DNA from: JBDIBA01 sp039812705
Lineage (GTDB): Bacteria; Actinomycetota; Acidimicrobiia; Acidimicrobiales; JBBSGY01
Assembly: GCA_039812705.1 (NCBI GenBank)
Contig: JBDIBA010000040.1
Location: 1 to 16,127 of the forward strand
Reading direction: 5' to 3'
Length of the DNA: 16,127 bases
Part shown: one piece after another, positions 13,356 to 16,127 of the stretch
Position numbering within the stretch: the stretch's first letter is position 1
How the letters are laid out: the number at the start of each line of letters is the position of its first letter
The notes under the pieces: generated by a model
What the model saw: only the letters and a program-made list of their open reading frames with translations
The model's database searches: none
What the model was told of the DNA's origin: nothing
Made by a program: the position numbers and the translations under genes

Positions 13356-14069
13356 TTGAAGCTCGACATTGTCATCCCCGCTTACAACGAAGAGGAGCGC
13401 CTCGGGCGCACTCTCCTGGCTTACCGAGAAGGCCTCCCAGAAGCCGACGTTCGCTTCTTCGTCGCCCTCGACCGCTGCACAGATGACACCGCTTCAATCG
13501 TCAAGGCACACGCAGCCCAAGACCCTCGCGTAAACCTCTTGGAGTTCCCCAAGTTGGGCAAGGGCGGCGTTCTAATGGAGGGCTTTCGCCACACCGACGC
13601 TCCCCTTGTTGGCTTTGTCGATGCCGACTGTGCGACACCCCCGTCGGAAATGCGCAGGCTGGCAGAGGTAGCCCACATCTCAGACGGCGCCATTGCCTCG
13701 CGCTATCACCCGGCTTCGGTGCTGCCAATCAAGCGCTCATTCTTTCGCAACGTCATGACCTCGGGCGGAAACGTCATCATCAAGCGCCTTTTCAAGCTCG
13801 GTTACCGCGACACCCAGTGCGGAGCCAAGGTCATCAAGGGCGATGTCATGCGCGCAGTCCTGCCCCTCTTGTCCTCTCGAGACTTTCTCTTCGATGTCGA
13901 CCTTCTGATTGCGGCTCGCCGCCTTGGCTTCGACATCAAGGAAGTGCCCACGGTCTGGATTGACCAGGCGGGCTCGAAGGTTCAGAAATCAGATGCCCTA
14001 CGCACATTGATTTCGGCCGGGCGCCTCTGGCTGCACCACAAGGTGCTTCCGATTCATCGCTCGATGTAG
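13356..14069 (+). CDS. GT2 family glycosyltransferase, DPM1/Alg5-like
   Basis: This encodes 237 residues of GT-A fold. It opens with LDIVIPAYNEEERLG (3-17), has D39 and D43 in the nucleotide-binding part, the metal-binding D89-A-D91 (GFVDADCATP), and the block GYRDTQCGAKVIKGDVM (149-165) that is typical of enzymes moving a hexose from a nucleotide sugar onto polyprenyl phosphate. The residues from about 177 (FLFDVDLLIAARRLGFDIKEVP) also fit. No C-terminal membrane segments are present, unlike GtrB or bacterial Ppm1-type proteins with anchors, so it is probably peripheral. The sugar donor is not deducible. The start is TTG 13356, which begins the conserved strand; no good Shine-Dalgarno is visible. 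It may form a transcription unit with murA (149-base gap) or its own. Confidence 0.85.
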   Translation: MKLDIVIPAYNEEERLGRTLLAYREGLPEADVRFFVALDRCTDDTASIVKAHAAQDPRVNLLEFPKLGKGGVLMEGFRHTDAPLVGFVDADCATPPSEMRRLAEVAHISDGAIASRYHPASVLPIKRSFFRNVMTSGGNVIIKRLFKLGYRDTQCGAKVIKGDVMRAVLPLLSSRDFLFDVDLLIAARRLGFDIKEVPTVWIDQAGSKVQKSDALRTLISAGRLWLHHKVLPIHRSM

Positions 14070-14074
14070 TCCAG

Positions 14075-14095
14075 GTGGCCGCGGCCAGCGGCCAC
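14075..14095. terminator. hairpin between convergent GT2 and GH8 genes
   Basis: GTGGCCGC (14075-14082), loop GGCCA, GCGGCCAC (14088-14095): a perfect 8-bp stem starting six bases after the GT2 stop and 30 bases from the GH8 stop. There is no T-run, so it is probably bidirectional or a 3'-end stabiliser. Confidence 0.6.
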
Positions 14096-14124
14096 TCCAA
14101 GCCCGCGGTTTGACCCAGCGAGGC

Positions 14125-15243
14125 TCAGCAAACACCCAGCCAGTCGGTCGTCAACATGATGCGCCCCAAGGCCGCCCATGCCGAGCCGTAGTAGGTGGAG
14201 TGATCCTTTTCGATCTGATCGGCCCTGTTAAGCAGCTGATACATCTGCTCGGAGTCTCCGCCGGCCTTCGCACCGGCAGCCGACGCCGCGGCAGCAACAG
14301 CGGTGGTGGTCGAGTCGACTACATCGCCCTGCAAGGAAAGGCCTGCGGCCGTGCGGGTGTCCTCCTTGCGGTTGAGAACGCTCCAGATCTTGCGAGCCTG
14401 CTCACGATCGGCAGAGTTACAACTCTCGGCCAAGCGAATTGGGAGACGAACGGCATCGAATGAGTACTTAGGCTCCTCGGCCTTACCCGGAGGCGACGAA
14501 GCCACCACCGTTCCGTTTCCATCGACACGGGCCCAGTCGCTCGGCAAACGAACGGTGTCGCGATCAGGTGAAATCAATGCAGACGTGCGAGCGCGCTCGG
14601 CTTCATTGAGTGCATTCCATCGCGCGTTACCCGTCAGCTTGGCAAGCTCGTCAAAAGTGCGAGGCGAGTGATAACTGGGGTTTGTGTAGTGCGGTGCCTC
14701 TGTTGCCCAGGGTCCAGCCAACAGCACCGGCGTCTTGGAACCAGCGGTATCCAGGGTCTCGAACTGCAAGATGGCGGCAGCAAGAGCCTTTGCGTCTTCG
14801 CCATAACGCGGCTCGTCGAATTGCCGGGCCGCAACGGCCAACGCGCGCGCAGCATCGAGGTCAGCATCAGACGCCGGCTGGCTGTCTACAACGCTGCCGT
14901 CCTTCCAATTCCAAGCCATCAGTCCGTTGGGTTGGATGAGGTTGGTCTTCGTCCATGTCCACGCGGACTCAAAGCGAGACTTGTCACCAATGGCTACGGC
15001 AACCAGCATTGCGTAGGCCTGGCCTTCGCTGACTGTGTCGTTGCCCTGGTCGCGTCGGACAACGCGACCATCTGGGTCAACGTAAGCATCAAGAAAATGC
15101 TTTGCAGCGGCCGTTGTCGCCTCGCGAGGTGGCGTCTTTTGTTCCGGCTTCAAGTCGCTGTTAATTGCCATGTAAAGAGGGCCACCAATAACGATTAACG
15201 CTAAGGCAACTGCTCCAACGATTACTGCAACGCGAGCCTTCAT
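14125..15243 (-). CDS. glycoside hydrolase family 8 (BcsZ-like endoglucanase)
   Basis: This 372-residue protein has an N-terminal signal anchor (about 4-26, RVAVIVGAVALALIVIGGPLYMA) and an extracytoplasmic (alpha/alpha)6-barrel GH8 domain. E73 in TVSEGQAYAML is the expected proton donor; the substrate-binding ASDADLDAARAL motif is at 124-135; D263 in YSFDAVRLP matches the base position of BcsZ-type members. The length is typical. BcsZ cuts nascent beta-1,4-glucan and is needed for proper cellulose export. It is coupled to the upstream cellulose-synthase-like gene by an ATGA overlap (15243-15240), so the substrate is most likely the polymer made by that enzyme. The gene symbol is withheld because the polymer identity is not proven. 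Confidence 0.9.
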   Translation of the reverse strand: MKARVAVIVGAVALALIVIGGPLYMAINSDLKPEQKTPPREATTAAAKHFLDAYVDPDGRVVRRDQGNDTVSEGQAYAMLVAVAIGDKSRFESAWTWTKTNLIQPNGLMAWNWKDGSVVDSQPASDADLDAARALAVAARQFDEPRYGEDAKALAAAILQFETLDTAGSKTPVLLAGPWATEAPHYTNPSYHSPRTFDELAKLTGNARWNALNEAERARTSALISPDRDTVRLPSDWARVDGNGTVVASSPPGKAEEPKYSFDAVRLPIRLAESCNSADREQARKIWSVLNRKEDTRTAAGLSLQGDVVDSTTTAVAAAASAAGAKAGGDSEQMYQLLNRADQIEKDHSTYYGSAWAALGRIMLTTDWLGVC

Positions 15244-16127
15244 CCAGCTTCGTTGGGGACAAGAGAAAGAACGGGCTTACGGGCATCAGTGAGATCTATC
15301 ACTGCACCATTCTGCCTCTTTCCTTGACCCTTTACGAGCGCCGGCCAGATTCCTGCGGACAACGTTGCGATGTGAAGGAACGCAAAACCAACGTTGTTCA
15401 TCATCGCCGGAGTAATGCCTTGCGACAGTCCGTAGATGCAGCAACCGATCAAGAGAATCAGCGCTAGCAACGCAGGACGAACAGCCTTGATCTGTCGGCT
15501 TGAGCTTCCTTGCTTCGGCGTGACAACGAACTTGCTTGGACGACGGAAGATCCACTTGAAGAAGGCGTGAATCTGAATCCAAAAGCTGGACGACGCCAAT
15601 GCAAACGCAGAGAACGAAAACGAACCCTGCCCCGCACGAGTCAGCGTGAAGAGACACAGCGCGTAGTACGGCGCGAAGTGAATCAGGAACTGGTCAGCAC
15701 TTGTCTGCGTGAAGGCGAGCTCGCCGGTCAAGATGGCCACAATCGGAAGCGCCATGTAAATGGCAACCGTGAAACCACTTAGGAAGTAAGCCGAGCTCAA
15801 CAAGTACTGAGCGCGCAACCGCAGGGGCAGCTTGGCACGGAGAATGCGCGGCAATGCAGAAAGACAACCGCGTGCCCAACGGTGCTGTTGGCTGACATAT
15901 GAAGCCATGTCTTCTGGACCGAGGCCCGCAGCGAGGGTTTCGTCAACGTAAGTTGCCTTCCAACCCAGTTCGTTCATGTGCAAACTGAGTTCGAAGTCTT
16001 CGGTCAAAGAGTTGGTCGGGAAACCACCAATCGATTCGAGGGCCGCGCGACGGAACACAACGTTCGTGCCACAGCAGAACATTGCATCATGACGGTCTTT
16101 ACCTTGACCAATTGCACCGAAGAAGAT
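15240..16127 (-). CDS. cellulose-synthase-like GT2 (BcsA-like), 5' end beyond the window
   Basis: Only the C-terminal 295 residues are visible; the reading frame is open to the window edge (16127), so the gene is partial. It starts here with IFFGAIGQGKDRHDAMFCCG and continues TNVVFRRAAL. The acceptor-site motif TED (SLTEDFEL) and the processive-GT motif QxxRW (QQHRWARG) are intact. Several membrane helices follow, and the interfacial gating-loop motif FVVTPK (BcsA FxVTxK) is present. The nucleotide-binding Asp residues lie outside the window. The protein ends soon after two more hydrophobic segments and a short charged tail (LSLVPNEAG), leaving no room for the c-di-GMP-binding PilZ domain of BcsA. 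A role in processive beta-glucan synthesis is likely; cellulose itself is inferred from the GH8 partner. Confidence 0.88.
   Translation of the reverse strand: MFFGAIGQGKDRHDAMFCCGTNVVFRRAALESIGGFPTNSLTEDFELSLHMNELGWKATYVDETLAAGLGPEDMASYVSQQHRWARGCLSALPRILRAKLPLRLRAQYLLSSAYFLSGFTVAIYMALPIVAILTGELAFTQTSADQFLIHFAPYYALCLFTLTRAGQGSFSFSAFALASSSFWIQIHAFFKWIFRRPSKFVVTPKQGSSSRQIKAVRPALLALILLIGCCIYGLSQGITPAMMNNVGFAFLHIATLSAGIWPALVKGQGKRQNGAVIDLTDARKPVLSLVPNEAG

Overview
This window looks like chromosomal DNA from an actinobacterium with moderately high GC content. The main evidence is the conserved cell-division and cell-wall block (tRNA-Leu(CAG) - fhaA - fhaB - pstP - rodA - pbpA - pknB, then a DUF881 gene and crgA). 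This order matches the region next to the origin in Mycobacterium and Streptomyces. Other supporting signs are TTG/GTG starts, ATGA stop/start overlaps, a class E-type LAXTG sorting signal, and an Asp-type MurA. There is only one PASTA kinase (no pknA), which suggests a lineage outside the classical mycobacteria, perhaps Acidimicrobiia. That placement is inference.

Layout. 1-86 (-): tRNA-Leu(CAG). 212-604 (-): a small DUF1905/YdeI-OmdA protein that appears cut by an amber codon. 738-7710 (+): a six-gene operon, fhaA-fhaB-pstP-rodA-pbpA-pknB, with gaps of -4 to +8 bases. It encodes two phosphothreonine readers (FHA), the eraser (PP2C phosphatase), the writer (PASTA Ser/Thr kinase), and a SEDS glycosyltransferase with its class B PBP transpeptidase. 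Together these couple muropeptide sensing to elongation and septal peptidoglycan synthesis. 7756-8523 (-) and 8539-8874 (+): head-to-head DUF881 and crgA, 15 bases apart. 8920-10080 (-): a thiolase-fold protein whose usual catalytic residues are all replaced. 10189-11547 (-): a secreted, probably sortase-anchored surface protein with two homologous four-cysteine domains joined by a Pro-Glu/Pro-Lys stalk. 11548-11850: a 303-base divergent control region with a dyad, phased T-tracts and an attenuator-like pair of hairpins. 11851-13206 (+): MurA with Asp at the fosfomycin-target Cys position. 13356-14069 (+): a DPM1/Alg5-like GT2 glycosyltransferase. 14125-15243 (-) and 15240-16127 (-, cut by the window edge): a GH8 endoglucanase and a cellulose-synthase-like GT2 that lacks a PilZ domain, translationally coupled as a minimal exopolysaccharide operon.

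Nearly everything here serves the cell envelope: peptidoglycan precursor synthesis (MurA), polymerisation and cross-linking (RodA, PbpA), its control (PknB, PstP, FhaA/B, CrgA), a wall-anchored surface protein and an exopolysaccharide. The thiolase-like protein and the YdeI-like protein are the outsiders. I found no phage, transposon, CRISPR array or defence system. The best candidates for undescribed biology are the duplicated LAXTG surface protein and its control region, the catalytically degenerate thiolase, and the PilZ-less cellulose-like operon.
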